Positions 1-9,838 are shown, numbered from the stretch's first letter. The stretch: 45,730 nt of DNA from JASBZA01 sp964345295 (GCA_964345295.1 CAYFQG010000009.1:1-45730); one strand, 5' to 3'. Translations and numbers: made by a program. Notes: generated by a model not told the origin, from the letters alone.

Positions 1-2067
1 GTCATCAGTTCCAGCGAAGAAATTATCGATATAGCACCGGTCTCCGGAAACGACGATGCCATTGTCGATCAATATGCCAAAGAAAATATCGAACGCCTGG
101 GCTTACTGAAGTTTGACTTCCTGGGTTTGAGAACCCTGACGGTCCTTAGGGACAGCCGGGATATGATATTAGAAAATCACGGTATCGAGGTGGATTTTGA
201 GGCCTTAAGCTTGCAAGATCCCGAGGTCTATAAGATGCTCCAGCAAGGTAAAACATCCGGTGTTTTCCAGTTGGAAAGTCAGGGCATGACCAGTTTTATG
301 AAGGAGCTAAAGCCCGAAAACTTTGAAGATATCATTGCCGGTATAGCCCTTTATAGGCCCGGTCCTATGGAGCAAATACCCCGCTATGTTGAAGCCAGGC
401 ACGATCCTTCTAAGATCCATTACCACCATCCAAGTCTGGAACCGCTTTTGAATATGACTTACGGTACTATCATTTACCAGGAGCAGGTCATGCAGATTGT
501 CCGGGATCTGGGAGGCTTTTCCATGGGCCAAGCCGACATCGTTCGCCGTGCCATGGCTAAGAAAAAACCGGACCTTCTGGCTTCCTATGAAGAGCAATTT
601 ATATTCGGCGGCGAAGACGATAAGGGTAGGCCCATCGACGGCTGTATTAAGCGCGGTGTGGACGAAAAAACCGGCCGACTCATCTTTAAAGAATTGATGG
701 CCTTTGCGGGTTATGCCTTTAATAAGTCCCACGCTGCAGCCTATGCCCTGGTAGCGTATTACACGGCTTGGCTTAAATATTACTATCCGGTGGAGCTCAT
801 GGCCGCTATGCTGAATTCCTATCTGGGTGACCTGGGCCAGGCGGCTAATTATGTTAACACTTGTAAAGATATGGGCATCCCGATTTATCCGCCCGATGTC
901 AACTATTCAGAGGCGCGATTTGTCACCGAAGGCGGCGGCATTCGCTTTGCTTTGGGTGCGGTAAAAAATGTAGGCATCAAGCAAATCGATTTATTGGCTC
1001 AAGAAAGAAGGACCAACGGCAAGTTCGAATCTTACGGAGATTTCCTAAGGCGTGCTTACGCTATTGGCGTTTCTCGTAAGTCTATTGAGAGCCTTATTTA
1101 TGCATCCGCTCTGGACGGCTTCGGAGAAGCCAGGGCCAGGCTGATGAGTGCCCTGGAGCCCTATTACGATATGTTGTCCCAGTCTAAATCCCACAGCATG
1201 GAGGGGCAGATTTCCTTCCTGGATTTAGGCCAAGAAGAAGCCATGGAGATTAAAGAGCCGACTTATTTGGATGTGGACGAATATTCCAGGTCCGAAAAGC
1301 TGGCCAAAGAAAAAGAGATGCTGGGTATTTATGTGACCGGCCATCCTTTGGAAGATTACCGTAAGACCTTGGAGTCCCAGGCTTTTGTCAGTGCCGTTGA
1401 ACTCAATCCTCCGCCGGCAGCCGAGGGTGACATCGAAGATCCGCTGGAGCAGGTGAGAGGGCCCAAGGTTAAAGACCAGCAAGAAGTTCTTATGGGCGGC
1501 ATGGTCATCAGGAAGCGCACCATCACGACGAAGCGTAATGAACTCATGGCCTTCCTCGTTATGGAAGACTTGACCGGTGAATTTGAAGTTGTGGTCTTTC
1601 CTAAGGTTTTGGCCCAATATAACGCCTTCATCCAAGAAGGGAATATCCTGCAAATCAAGGGCCGGGTCTCTACCAAAGAAGACTTTCCCAACAGCATCTT
1701 ATTAAATGAAGTCCAAAAACTGGAGACCGATGCCAACCCAGAGAGTGTGTATGAAGAACCTATCGAGCTTCAGTCTGAAGTTAATGAGAACCTAAACTCA
1801 GACAATACTTTTTTACCCGGAACAGACCTTCTTGTGTTGAATGTACCGGGGCCCAAGCCGGAAGAAGCCGATCGGTCACTGATTGCCCTATGTAAGTTTT
1901 GGCAGGGAGACCTTCCCGTGTTACTATTCTACGAGGCCGATAAAAGCTTGGTCGCCTTGCCGGACTGGATTCGTGTGGAGACCCACCCCAAGTTTTTACA
2001 GGAATTAATCGCAAGATATGGTATAAACAATATTTGGATAGGTCAGGTACCTGGACATCAGGCCTAG
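1..2067 (+). CDS. dnaE: DNA polymerase III subunit alpha, C-terminal part (5' truncated by window edge)
   Basis: This is the replicative polymerase catalytic subunit of the DnaE class. The reading frame is open from base 1 and about 688 residues are visible, so the PHP domain and first part of the palm lie upstream of the window. Near the start GLLKFDFLGLRTLT is the palm motif whose Asp (codon at 115-117) corresponds, by family knowledge, to the third catalytic aspartate. Fingers motifs follow (YQEQVMQI, RRAMAKKK, FAGYAFNKSHAAAYA), then a helix-hairpin-helix region and an OB fold (about 1490-1720) preceding a divergent C-terminal tail. It is not PolC, since no internal exonuclease insertion is seen. 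pfkA follows after 42 bases, an order common in Clostridia. Confidence 0.96.
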   Translation, partial: VISSSEEIIDIAPVSGNDDAIVDQYAKENIERLGLLKFDFLGLRTLTVLRDSRDMILENHGIEVDFEALSLQDPEVYKMLQQGKTSGVFQLESQGMTSFMKELKPENFEDIIAGIALYRPGPMEQIPRYVEARHDPSKIHYHHPSLEPLLNMTYGTIIYQEQVMQIVRDLGGFSMGQADIVRRAMAKKKPDLLASYEEQFIFGGEDDKGRPIDGCIKRGVDEKTGRLIFKELMAFAGYAFNKSHAAAYALVAYYTAWLKYYYPVELMAAMLNSYLGDLGQAANYVNTCKDMGIPIYPPDVNYSEARFVTEGGGIRFALGAVKNVGIKQIDLLAQERRTNGKFESYGDFLRRAYAIGVSRKSIESLIYASALDGFGEARARLMSALEPYYDMLSQSKSHSMEGQISFLDLGQEEAMEIKEPTYLDVDEYSRSEKLAKEKEMLGIYVTGHPLEDYRKTLESQAFVSAVELNPPPAAEGDIEDPLEQVRGPKVKDQQEVLMGGMVIRKRTITTKRNELMAFLVMEDLTGEFEVVVFPKVLAQYNAFIQEGNILQIKGRVSTKEDFPNSILLNEVQKLETDANPESVYEEPIELQSEVNENLNSDNTFLPGTDLLVLNVPGPKPEEADRSLIALCKFWQGDLPVLLFYEADKSLVALPDWIRVETHPKFLQELIARYGINNIWIGQVPGHQA

Positions 2068-2109
2068 GCATAATGTTAGAAATTAAGTGAAGGATGGGAG
2101 AACAGGAAA

Positions 2110-3093
2110 ATGGAAGATCTTTCAAAAAAAGAGATGAACATCGGTGTGTTGACGAGTGGCGGTGACGCTCCCGGCATGAATGCAGCAATCCGAGCTGTGG
2201 TGAGGTCCGGTCTTCACTACAACCATAGGATGTTCGGTATCCGCCGAGGTTATCACGGACTTTGGAGAGGCGATATTGTAGAGCTTCACGCAGGCGATGT
2301 ATCCGGAATCCTTCAAAGAGGCGGTACTTTCCTTAAGACGGCCAGAAGTGAAACCTTTAATACACCCGAAGGTGTCCAGAAAGCTCGGGAAATGGCTAAT
2401 ATTTTCAGCTTGGATGCCCTGGTTGCTATAGGCGGTGACGGCACCTTCCTGGGAGCCAGAGACCTCAAGGACGCGGGTCTGCCGGTTATTTGCATCCCCG
2501 GAACCATCGATAACGATATCGGTGCTACCGACTACACTATCGGATACGATACGGCTATGAACACGGCTATGGAAGCAATCGATAAGTTGAAAGATACGGC
2601 TTCATCCCATGAGCGTTGTTCGGTCATCGAAGTTATGGGTCGCCACGCCGGTTATATTGCGCTTAATGTCGGAATTTCCTGCGGTGCCGAAGTTATCCTG
2701 ATTCCCGAGAAGCCTTACGACTTTAACCAGGACGTGGTCAGAAGACTTTTGGAATGCCGCAATGTCGGAAAGTATCACTACGTGGTAGTGGTTGCCGAAG
2801 GTGCCGGTGACGCAATTGAGATTGCCACCCGAATCGAAGAGAAGACCGGTATTGAATCCAGAGCAACGGTACTGGGCCACATGCAAAGAGGCGGAAGCCC
2901 TACCTTACGTGACAGACTTATGGCGTCTTTGATGGGGGGCAAAGCCATCGATTGCCTGAACCAAGGTCGGGTCAACCGCGTGATTGCACACAAGGACGGC
3001 TTGATACAAGATATCGATATTGATGAAGCACTCGACACGAAAAAGTCCATAGACGACGAAGAAATTAACAACGCATGGATTATAGCAGTATAG
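2110..3093 (+). CDS. pfkA: ATP-dependent 6-phosphofructokinase
   Basis: It phosphorylates fructose-6-phosphate to fructose-1,6-bisphosphate, the committed cytoplasmic step of glycolysis. The 327-residue length is close to the usual 320. The nucleotide loop TSGGDAPGMNAAIR is at the N-terminus, followed by GGDGT, PGTIDNDI and GHMQRGGSP. Glycines at the positions that distinguish ATP from pyrophosphate enzymes (GGDG and PGTIDND rather than DD and PK) indicate ATP use. The chosen start has GGAG nine bases upstream; an internal ATG at 2134 (MNIGVLTSGG) would give the more typical family start and cannot be excluded. It probably shares a transcript with dnaE and pgsA (17-base gap downstream). Confidence 0.96.
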   Translation: MEDLSKKEMNIGVLTSGGDAPGMNAAIRAVVRSGLHYNHRMFGIRRGYHGLWRGDIVELHAGDVSGILQRGGTFLKTARSETFNTPEGVQKAREMANIFSLDALVAIGGDGTFLGARDLKDAGLPVICIPGTIDNDIGATDYTIGYDTAMNTAMEAIDKLKDTASSHERCSVIEVMGRHAGYIALNVGISCGAEVILIPEKPYDFNQDVVRRLLECRNVGKYHYVVVVAEGAGDAIEIATRIEEKTGIESRATVLGHMQRGGSPTLRDRLMASLMGGKAIDCLNQGRVNRVIAHKDGLIQDIDIDEALDTKKSIDDEEINNAWIIAV

Positions 3094-3109
3094 AAAAAGT
3101 GGGCATTAC

Positions 3110-3718
3110 ATGGAAAATCAGTGGTATTGGAAAGACCAAATTACCCTACCGAATCTAATTACAACTTTAAGACTCCTGGCCATCCCCTGGATGGCCGGGG
3201 AGATTTATGAGTCCGGTGGTAGCTCGAAACTATCCGCCATTTTATTTTTGGCCATTTGGCTGACGGATGTTTTGGATGGCTGGATTGCTCGAACTTTTAA
3301 TCAAGTCTCCAGTCTGGGAAAAATTTACGATCCCATAGTGGACAAGGCTTTTCAGATAACCACGGCCGTTATGATGACCGTTGTGGGCAAGGTGCCGCTT
3401 TGGGTGCCCTTTGTTATTGCCTTTAAAGACCTTTTTATTCTTTTGGGTGGCCTGGTCCTTTTAAAAAAGAACATAGTGGTCAGTGCCAAGTGGTACGGGA
3501 AGGTAACAACGGTTCTTATCGCAGTTGCCTTTGCGACCGTCTTCTTTTTACCTCAAGACAAGGCTTACCTGTCGTCTTATATTTTTATCCCCGTTGGTAT
3601 ATCCGTGATTTTAACCTTACTCTTATATGCCAGAGATGTGTGGGTGCTTTATAAATCCGGAGCTCTGAAGGCCCAGCCAAGCTCTCAAAGTAAAGATGTG
3701 TGGAATGGAACAAATTAG
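3110..3718 (+). CDS. pgsA: CDP-diacylglycerol-glycerol-3-phosphate 3-phosphatidyltransferase
   Basis: This integral membrane enzyme makes phosphatidylglycerol phosphate from CDP-diacylglycerol and glycerol-3-phosphate, the entry to anionic phospholipids. The CDP-alcohol phosphotransferase signature is complete: DGWIAR, eight residues, G, three residues, D, three residues, D (ending YDPIVD). The N-terminus carries the family-typical NLITTLRLLAIP, and several hydrophobic helices follow. Length (202 residues) is slightly above the usual 180-195. The substrate assignment rests on length and the NLIT...R start; another CDP-alcohol transferase of the family is less likely. Its 3' end overlaps the mutS2 start, which suggests translational coupling. 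Confidence 0.88.
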   Translation: MENQWYWKDQITLPNLITTLRLLAIPWMAGEIYESGGSSKLSAILFLAIWLTDVLDGWIARTFNQVSSLGKIYDPIVDKAFQITTAVMMTVVGKVPLWVPFVIAFKDLFILLGGLVLLKKNIVVSAKWYGKVTTVLIAVAFATVFFLPQDKAYLSSYIFIPVGISVILTLLLYARDVWVLYKSGALKAQPSSQSKDVWNGTN

Positions 3719-6173
3719 TCAAGTGGAGAGACAAGCGTCTCTTTTAAAAAAATCAAGAGAAAAACTGGAGTATCCCGAAGTTATCCGAAGCCTGGAAAAT
3801 CTGGCTGTATCCGAAGAAGGCAAAAGTTTATGCCGCAATCTCCTCCCCGAGACTCGTTTGAGCCTGGTAGAAGAAAATCAGGAAGATACGGCAGATGCAT
3901 TAGAGGTCCTGCTTACAAGAAGCAAGGTGCCTTTGCAAGGCCTTCACAAGATAAGGCCCCAGGTGCTTCGAGCGACTATGCCGGGGGCTGTGTTAGATAC
4001 CAAAGATTTATTGCATATTGCTTCCTTCCTGGAAGCGGTAGAGCGCCTGGCAGACTATGTTCCCGATGAAAGGGAAGATGAAGAGGCGGGGAATAACCGT
4101 TTTTATCAAATCCTGATGGAGCTTAGGCCTCAAGAAAGACTTCGGGCCGATATTAGGTCTGCTATCTTAGCCGAAGATGAAATTTCCGACGATGCCAGCC
4201 CGGAATTAAGAAGGCTTAGAAGAAGCAGAGCCAAGATTCAAGAACAGATTCGCAAGGTCCTCGAGAGAATTTTAAGAGACAAGGCGGACCTCTTACAGGA
4301 TGCCATCATCACCCTGAGGCAAAACCGCTATGTCATTCCGGTCAAAGTGCAAAACAAGGCACAGATTGCCGGCCTGGTACACGACTCTTCCAATTCGGGA
4401 CAGACGCTCTTCGTTGAGCCTTTGGCGGTAGTGGAACAAAACAATAAAATCAGGGAAATCCTGATTGAAGAAGATAAGGAAATTCAGCGTATCCTGGAAG
4501 ACTTTACCAAGCGGGTGGGTGCCGTTTCTCAGGAACTTATTTACGATATCGATTTAATGGCCCGGGCAGATTTTCTTATGGCCAAAGCCAAGCTGGCCAA
4601 AGCCATGTCGGCCAGGCGACCCGACCTGAACGAAGAGGGCATTATCGATTTGCGTAAGGCCCGCCATCCCCATATACCGGCTAATGAAGTGGTTCCGATA
4701 GATATCCACGTGGGCGAAGATTTTCATACCCTCCTCATTACCGGACCCAACACGGGCGGTAAAACCGTGGCTCTTAAAACCATAGGCCTGCTGAGTCTTA
4801 TGGCCATGGCAGGTCTGCATATACCCTGTGACAGGCGAAGCAGACTTTCGGTCTTTGACCAGGTTTTGGCCGACATTGGTGATGAACAAAGTATTGAACA
4901 GTCCTTATCGACCTTCTCGTCCCATATGCGTAATATTGTAGATATCACGGACCTGGTTAATGGTAGGTCTTTGGTACTCACCGACGAGCTGGGATCGGGT
5001 ACCGACCCGGCGGAGGGCGCGGCTCTTGCCATTGCGATTTTGCAGGACTTTAAGAGAGCAGGAGCCATCACGGTGGCTACGACGCACTATAAGGAACTTA
5101 AGCTCTACGCCTTGGAAACCCCGGGCGTCGAGAATGCTTCATGCGAGTTTGATACCGAATCGTTGAAACCGACTTACAGAATCTTGGTCGGCGTGCCCGG
5201 TACGTCGCATGCTTTTGTTATTTCGCGCAAGCTGGGCTTAAGAGAAGAGATTATTGAAGATGCCGGCAGTAAACTTAGTGAAGAAGCTGTTGCCTTTGAA
5301 GACGTTTTGAGCCAGATCGAAGAAAGGCGTATTGAAAGTCAAAAGCTCTTAGACCAAGCAGCCGAGGACGAAAAAAAGTGGCGCCTTGCTAAAGCCGAGA
5401 TGGAAGAAGAACTTAAGCAGATTAAAGCTTCCAAGTCTCAAATTCTTCACGATGCCAGAGAAGAAGCCAGAAAGAGCCTGAAGGATCAGATACGCCAGTT
5501 GGACCAATTGGTCAAAGATTTAGAGTCCACGGCAGGACGAGCCGCACTGGAGGATGCCCAAGCTTTGAGGCAAATGGTAGGCGGCGAACTCCATCAAATC
5601 GAAAACGAGATCGGTGCCGAAACCCTTAAGCAGCTAAAAGAGAAGTCCAAAACATCTAAGTCCTTAAAGCCCGGCAGTTGGGAAATCGGTGATACGGTTT
5701 TTGCTCCGGCCTTAGGTTTAGAAGCCAAGATCGTTTCCGAAGTCGATAACAAAGGTCAGGTCCAAATCAGAGCGGGCCAGCTTCAGGTTAATGTTCCGGC
5801 ATCCGGTTTGGAGAGGGTTGACCAAAGAAAAAATGCTAAACGTTCAGTGAAGGGCAAAGCAAACTCGGACAAACTGTCCACCAGTGGAGGACAGCCCGGT
5901 CGTAAGATATCCAGCCAGGCACGTCTTAATTTTAGCCCCGAGATTAATATTATCGGCAAAACAACGGATGAAGGTGTCAGACTCTTGGATGCTTACTTGG
6001 ACGAGGCCGTTTTAGCCGGTGCAAGTCAAATTCGCATTGTCCATGGTAAGGGGACCGGTGCGCTCAGAGAAGCCGTCCACGGATTTTTACGCTATGACAG
6101 CAGGGTTAAGTCCTTTGAATTGGCGGCGTTCGGTGAGGGAGACGCAGGTGTCACTTTGGCCAAACTGGCTTAA
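3696..6173 (+). CDS. mutS2: Endonuclease MutS2 / ribosome-rescue ATPase (RqcU-like)
   Basis: This is an 825-residue MutS2. In other Firmicutes the family suppresses recombination and, more recently, splits collided ribosomes. The order is an N-terminal core and clamp helices, the ABC-type ATPase with Walker A GPNTGGKT and Walker B LVLTDELGSGTDP, a Glu/Lys-rich coiled coil (about residues 520-650), a KOW-like beta segment, and a C-terminal Smr domain (about 745-825) with HGKGTGALR. The Smr LDLRG/LDLHG element seen in other members reads INIIG here. The start is uncertain: ATGs at 3696 and 3705 both lack a clear ribosome-binding site and both overlap the end of pgsA. Confidence 0.93.
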   Translation: MCGMEQISQVERQASLLKKSREKLEYPEVIRSLENLAVSEEGKSLCRNLLPETRLSLVEENQEDTADALEVLLTRSKVPLQGLHKIRPQVLRATMPGAVLDTKDLLHIASFLEAVERLADYVPDEREDEEAGNNRFYQILMELRPQERLRADIRSAILAEDEISDDASPELRRLRRSRAKIQEQIRKVLERILRDKADLLQDAIITLRQNRYVIPVKVQNKAQIAGLVHDSSNSGQTLFVEPLAVVEQNNKIREILIEEDKEIQRILEDFTKRVGAVSQELIYDIDLMARADFLMAKAKLAKAMSARRPDLNEEGIIDLRKARHPHIPANEVVPIDIHVGEDFHTLLITGPNTGGKTVALKTIGLLSLMAMAGLHIPCDRRSRLSVFDQVLADIGDEQSIEQSLSTFSSHMRNIVDITDLVNGRSLVLTDELGSGTDPAEGAALAIAILQDFKRAGAITVATTHYKELKLYALETPGVENASCEFDTESLKPTYRILVGVPGTSHAFVISRKLGLREEIIEDAGSKLSEEAVAFEDVLSQIEERRIESQKLLDQAAEDEKKWRLAKAEMEEELKQIKASKSQILHDAREEARKSLKDQIRQLDQLVKDLESTAGRAALEDAQALRQMVGGELHQIENEIGAETLKQLKEKSKTSKSLKPGSWEIGDTVFAPALGLEAKIVSEVDNKGQVQIRAGQLQVNVPASGLERVDQRKNAKRSVKGKANSDKLSTSGGQPGRKISSQARLNFSPEINIIGKTTDEGVRLLDAYLDEAVLAGASQIRIVHGKGTGALREAVHGFLRYDSRVKSFELAAFGEGDAGVTLAKLA

Positions 6174-6197
6174 AACATACCCTTAGCAAATGTCCCC

Positions 6198-6223
6198 TAA
6201 GCAGAAGGGAAAAATTCTGCCTT
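6198..6223 (+). other. Stem-loop between mutS2 and nagB
   Basis: GCAGAA (6201-6206) and TTCTGC (6215-6220) form an inverted repeat with an eight-base loop. The flanking TAA/TTA extends it with one bulge. No uridine run follows, so it is a poor intrinsic terminator. It may be a processing site or an operator upstream of nagB. Only the repeat itself is seen. Confidence 0.35.
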
Positions 6224-6278
6224 ACTTATCTAATTGTGTTATTATGGGGCTTATATCGAGTGAAGAGAGGGAAGCTCA

Positions 6279-7004
6279 ATGAATGTAATGATTTATAAAG
6301 ACAAGGAGACTGCCAGTCGGGCTGCAGCCACAATTATAGCCGCCCAGATTTTACAAAAACCTAACTCCGTTTTAGGTTTGGCTACAGGCGGATCGCCTGT
6401 CTTGACCTATCAGAATTTAGTTGGCCTATATGAAGAAGGCGTTATTTCTTTCGCCGACGTCGTCAGTTTCAACTTAGACGAATACATAGGCCTGGAGCCG
6501 GACCATCCTCAGTCTTACTACTCTTTCATGCAGCAGAACTTGTTTAATTTTGTTGATATCGGTGACGACCAGTACTTTGTACCGAGCGGTGTTGCCGAAG
6601 ACCCCGAACAAGAGTGCTACGCTTATGAAGAGAAGATTGAACTTTACGGCGGTATTGACTTACAGCTCTTGGGCATCGGCGGTAACGGCCATATCGGCTT
6701 CAACGAACCGTCCGACAATTTCGCTCCGACTACCCATATTGTGGACTTAACCGACGAAACCATCGAGGCCAATTCGCGCTTCTTCCAGTCTAAGGACGAA
6801 GTTCCGACCAAGGCCATCAGCATGGGAACCGGTTCCATTATGAAGGCCAAGAAGATTCTCTTGCTGGCTTTCGGTGAGGCCAAGGCAGACGCCGTAGCCC
6901 ACATGGTAAACGGCAAGATTTCACCGCTTTGCCAAGCTTCTTTATTGCAGGTACATCCCGATGTCACCGTCCTGGTCGACGAGGAAGCAGCTGCTAATTT
7001 ATAA
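6279..7004 (+). CDS. nagB: Glucosamine-6-phosphate deaminase
   Basis: It converts glucosamine-6-phosphate to fructose-6-phosphate and ammonia, linking amino-sugar catabolism to glycolysis. The 241-residue length is normal. It shows the phosphate loop LATGGSP (family more often TGSSP or TGSTP), FNLDEY with the proton-transfer Asp, and GIGGNGHIGFNEP with the catalytic His and Glu. GAGAGGGA precedes the ATG at good spacing. It is separated from nagA, which lies on the opposite strand at 11830-12948, so the two are not one operon here. An intrinsic terminator follows at 7030-7075. Confidence 0.96.
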   Translation: MNVMIYKDKETASRAAATIIAAQILQKPNSVLGLATGGSPVLTYQNLVGLYEEGVISFADVVSFNLDEYIGLEPDHPQSYYSFMQQNLFNFVDIGDDQYFVPSGVAEDPEQECYAYEEKIELYGGIDLQLLGIGGNGHIGFNEPSDNFAPTTHIVDLTDETIEANSRFFQSKDEVPTKAISMGTGSIMKAKKILLLAFGEAKADAVAHMVNGKISPLCQASLLQVHPDVTVLVDEEAAANL

Positions 7005-7029
7005 GAAGACATTTTAGTCTAATATTAAG

Positions 7030-7075
7030 AAGCAGCTTTTTATCCCTAATAGGATTGGAAGCTGCTTTTCTTTTG
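7030..7075 (+). terminator. Intrinsic terminator after nagB
   Basis: AAGCAGCTT (7030-7038) pairs perfectly with AAGCTGCTT (7059-7067). An inner ATCC/GGAT extends the stem, and a T-rich tract runs to 7075. It ends 17 bases before the valS start. Confidence 0.85.
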
Positions 7076-7092
7076 TTTAAGGGAGGACTCAC

Positions 7093-9792
7093 ATGGCTTT
7101 AGACAAGCACATCGCCAAAAATTTCGACCCCCGAGAGAGGGAAGATGCTATTTATGAGAACTGGGATAAACAAGGCTATTTTACGCCGACCATTGACCCG
7201 GATAAGGAACCTTATACCATCGTTATGCCTCCGCCCAACATCACGGGACAACTGCATATTGGCCATGCCCTGGATAATACCTTGCAGGATATCTTTATTA
7301 GACAGAAGAGAATGCAAGGCTATGCCACGCTTTGGCTGCCCGGTACCGACCATGCTTCGATTGCTACCGAAGCCAAGCTGGTGGACCAATTGGCTCAAGA
7401 GGGCCTTTCTAAAGACGATGTCGGTCGAGAAGGCTTTTTAGAAAGAGCCTGGGCCTGGCGCGATAAGTACGGTCATACCATTACGAAGCAGCTTCGTAAG
7501 CTGGGCTGTTCCTGTGACTGGACCAGAGAGCGCTTTACCCTGGACGAGGGTCTTTCTAAGGCCGTAGAAGAAGTCTTCATTAATTTATATAACAGAGGCC
7601 TAATCTATAGGGGGACTCGAATGATTCACTGGTGTCCTTCTTGTAAGACTACCATCAGTGATATTGAAGTTATTCATAAAGACCGCCCCAGTCACTTGTG
7701 GCACTTGCGTTATCCCCTGGTAGAAGGGAAGACCAAATACGGTTTGGATTATTTAGAAGTCGCCACGACCAGGCCTGAAACCATGTTGGGCGATACGGCC
7801 GTAGCGGTCCATCCCGATGATGAGCGTTATGTCGACCTGGTCGGTAAAGAAGTGGTCTTGCCCCTGACCGGACGCACCATTCCTATCGTAGCCGATTCTT
7901 ATGTCGATCCCGCTTTCGGAACCGGTGTGGTAAAAATTACCCCCGCCCACGATCCTAACGACTTCCAGATCGGCCTGCGTCATAATTTAGAGACGATTGA
8001 AGTCATCGACAGTGCAGGCAATATGAATGAAAATGCCGGCAAGTTCCAAGGCCTCAGCCGCGAAGAATGCCGCAAAGCCATCGTTCCGGCTCTGGATGAA
8101 GCAGGTGCCCTGGGAGAGATTGAAGATTATATGCACAGTGTCGGTACCTGTCAGCGTTGCGGGACCGTTATCGAACCTAAGGCTTCAGCCCAATGGTTTG
8201 TGAAGATGAAGACTTTGGCCGATAAGGCTATAGAAGCGGTAAGGCAAGGCGATATTCGTTTTGTTCCTCAATATTTTGAGAAAACCTACTTTAACTGGAT
8301 GGAAAATATCGAAGACTGGAATATTTCCCGTCAGCTCTGGTGGGGCCATCGAATCCCGGCCTGGTACTGCGATAATCCGGAGTGCGGCCATATCTACGTA
8401 GGTCATGAAGCTCCCGAAGCCTGCCCGGAATGTGGCGGACACAGCTTTCACCAGGATCCCGACACTTTGGACACCTGGTTCTCGTCGGCACTTTGGCCTT
8501 TCTCTACTTTGGGTTGGCCGGAAGAAACCGAAGATTATAAGTATTTCTATCCCACACAGACCCTTTCTACCGGATCGGACATCATCTTCTTCTGGGTAGC
8601 CCGGATGATTTTCCAAGGTTTGGATCAGACCGGTCAAGCACCTTTTAACACGGTTTTCCTCCACGGTATCGTTTTGGACGACCAGGGCAGGAAGATGAGT
8701 AAGTCCTTGGGTAACGGTGTAGACCCCTTGGCTGTTATTGATGCGTACGGTACCGATGCCTTGCGTTATTCACTTATTAATAATACGGCTCCCGGCAACA
8801 ACCAGCGCTTCAAGAAAGAAGATATACAAGCCGGCCGGGCCTTTGTGAATAAGATTTGGAATGCCTATCGTTTCTGCATGATGAATCTGGAAGATGACTT
8901 TAAAGCCATGGCCAAAGAAGACCTCTACCGCGTTGTGGCCGAAGCCGACCCCTCACAGGTGGCCCTAGAAGACCTCTGGATTATGTCTCGCCTCCATTCG
9001 ACTATCGAGGAAGTAAGCGTCAACTTGGATAACTACGAATTAGGTGTGGCCCTGGATTCCGTCCACTCCTTTATTTGGGATTCTTTCTGTGACTGGTATA
9101 TCGAGATGGTCAAACCCAGACTCTATGCCAAGGACGATTCGACTAGGGTCATTGCTCAGAATATTTTGGTCCATGTTCTGGATTATGCCATGAGGCTCTT
9201 ACATCCCTTCATGCCTTTCGTGACCGAGGAGATCTACCAAACCCTGCCCGGTGCCGGCGAGTCTATCATGATTCAATCTTGGCCCGAGACGGACCATGAT
9301 TTCATCGATAAGGCAGCTGAAGAAAATATGGGCGTCTTGATTGAGGCCATTACCAATGTCAGACAGGTTCGAAACGACCGTCAGGTGAAGCCCAAGGTCC
9401 GCCTGGATGCTTATCTGCTGACTTCTGATACGACAGTGGCCAAGCATTTCGACAAGGCCAGGCTCTATCTGGAGCGTTTGGCCGGCATAGGCAACTTACA
9501 CATAGCAGATGCCAAGGATCAGGCGCTGTCCGATGACTCTAAGATGGTCCCCATCGTATTCGGTCGCGGAACGATTTTCATTCCCTTGAGTGAGATGCTG
9601 GACCTGGAAGAAGAGAGGGCCAGACTTAAAGAAGAGGAAGCCAAGCTTCTTTCGGACATTGCCCATTCGGACAAGATTTTAGGTAATCAGGCTTTCGTGG
9701 CCAAAGCGCCCGAAGCGGTTGTCAATAAAGAAAAGGCCAAACGTGCGGACTTGGAGGAGAAACTTCGCCAAATTCGTCAGCTCTTGGACTAG
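7093..9792 (+). CDS. valS: Valyl-tRNA synthetase
   Basis: This class I synthetase charges tRNA-Val. It is 899 residues, full length for the family. The HIGH-type motif is PPNITGQLHIGHALDN near residue 50 and the KMSKS loop is KMSKSLGNG. The editing domain (about 190-340) contains TTRPETMLGDTA. Cysteine pairs (WCPSC, CQRC, CDNPEC, CPEC) fit zinc-binding knuckles. The C-terminal 65 residues form the heptad-rich coiled-coil arm typical of ValRS. The start is preceded by GGGAGG. The upstream gap of 88 bases is taken up by the nagB terminator, so no T-box leader fits there. Confidence 0.98.
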   Translation: MALDKHIAKNFDPREREDAIYENWDKQGYFTPTIDPDKEPYTIVMPPPNITGQLHIGHALDNTLQDIFIRQKRMQGYATLWLPGTDHASIATEAKLVDQLAQEGLSKDDVGREGFLERAWAWRDKYGHTITKQLRKLGCSCDWTRERFTLDEGLSKAVEEVFINLYNRGLIYRGTRMIHWCPSCKTTISDIEVIHKDRPSHLWHLRYPLVEGKTKYGLDYLEVATTRPETMLGDTAVAVHPDDERYVDLVGKEVVLPLTGRTIPIVADSYVDPAFGTGVVKITPAHDPNDFQIGLRHNLETIEVIDSAGNMNENAGKFQGLSREECRKAIVPALDEAGALGEIEDYMHSVGTCQRCGTVIEPKASAQWFVKMKTLADKAIEAVRQGDIRFVPQYFEKTYFNWMENIEDWNISRQLWWGHRIPAWYCDNPECGHIYVGHEAPEACPECGGHSFHQDPDTLDTWFSSALWPFSTLGWPEETEDYKYFYPTQTLSTGSDIIFFWVARMIFQGLDQTGQAPFNTVFLHGIVLDDQGRKMSKSLGNGVDPLAVIDAYGTDALRYSLINNTAPGNNQRFKKEDIQAGRAFVNKIWNAYRFCMMNLEDDFKAMAKEDLYRVVAEADPSQVALEDLWIMSRLHSTIEEVSVNLDNYELGVALDSVHSFIWDSFCDWYIEMVKPRLYAKDDSTRVIAQNILVHVLDYAMRLLHPFMPFVTEEIYQTLPGAGESIMIQSWPETDHDFIDKAAEENMGVLIEAITNVRQVRNDRQVKPKVRLDAYLLTSDTTVAKHFDKARLYLERLAGIGNLHIADAKDQALSDDSKMVPIVFGRGTIFIPLSEMLDLEEERARLKEEEAKLLSDIAHSDKILGNQAFVAKAPEAVVNKEKAKRADLEEKLRQIRQLLD

Positions 9793-9809
9793 CTTGGTAG
9801 CAAAGTTCA

Positions 9810-9838
9810 TTGCAATAAAAAGCCTTACGGACTAAAAT
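9810..9838 (+). promoter_or_regulatory. Sigma-A promoter for fba
   Basis: -35 TTGCAA at 9810-9815, a 17-base spacer, and -10 TAAAAT at 9833-9838, 49 bases before the aldolase ATG. Between them a short dyad (GTTTA/TAAAC near 9857-9871) could be an operator, but this is speculative. Confidence 0.7.

Noticed and set aside
6198..6223. Terminator for mutS2
   Set aside because: The hairpin is real but no U-tract follows, so I left it as an unassigned stem-loop.
7005..7092. Possible T-box leader before valS
   Set aside because: Only 88 bases, filled by a simple terminator hairpin; no T-box consensus or specifier stem can fit.
8185..8664. 159-codon minus-strand open frame
   Set aside because: Shadow of valS across its zinc-knuckle and KMSKS region; no ribosome-binding site.
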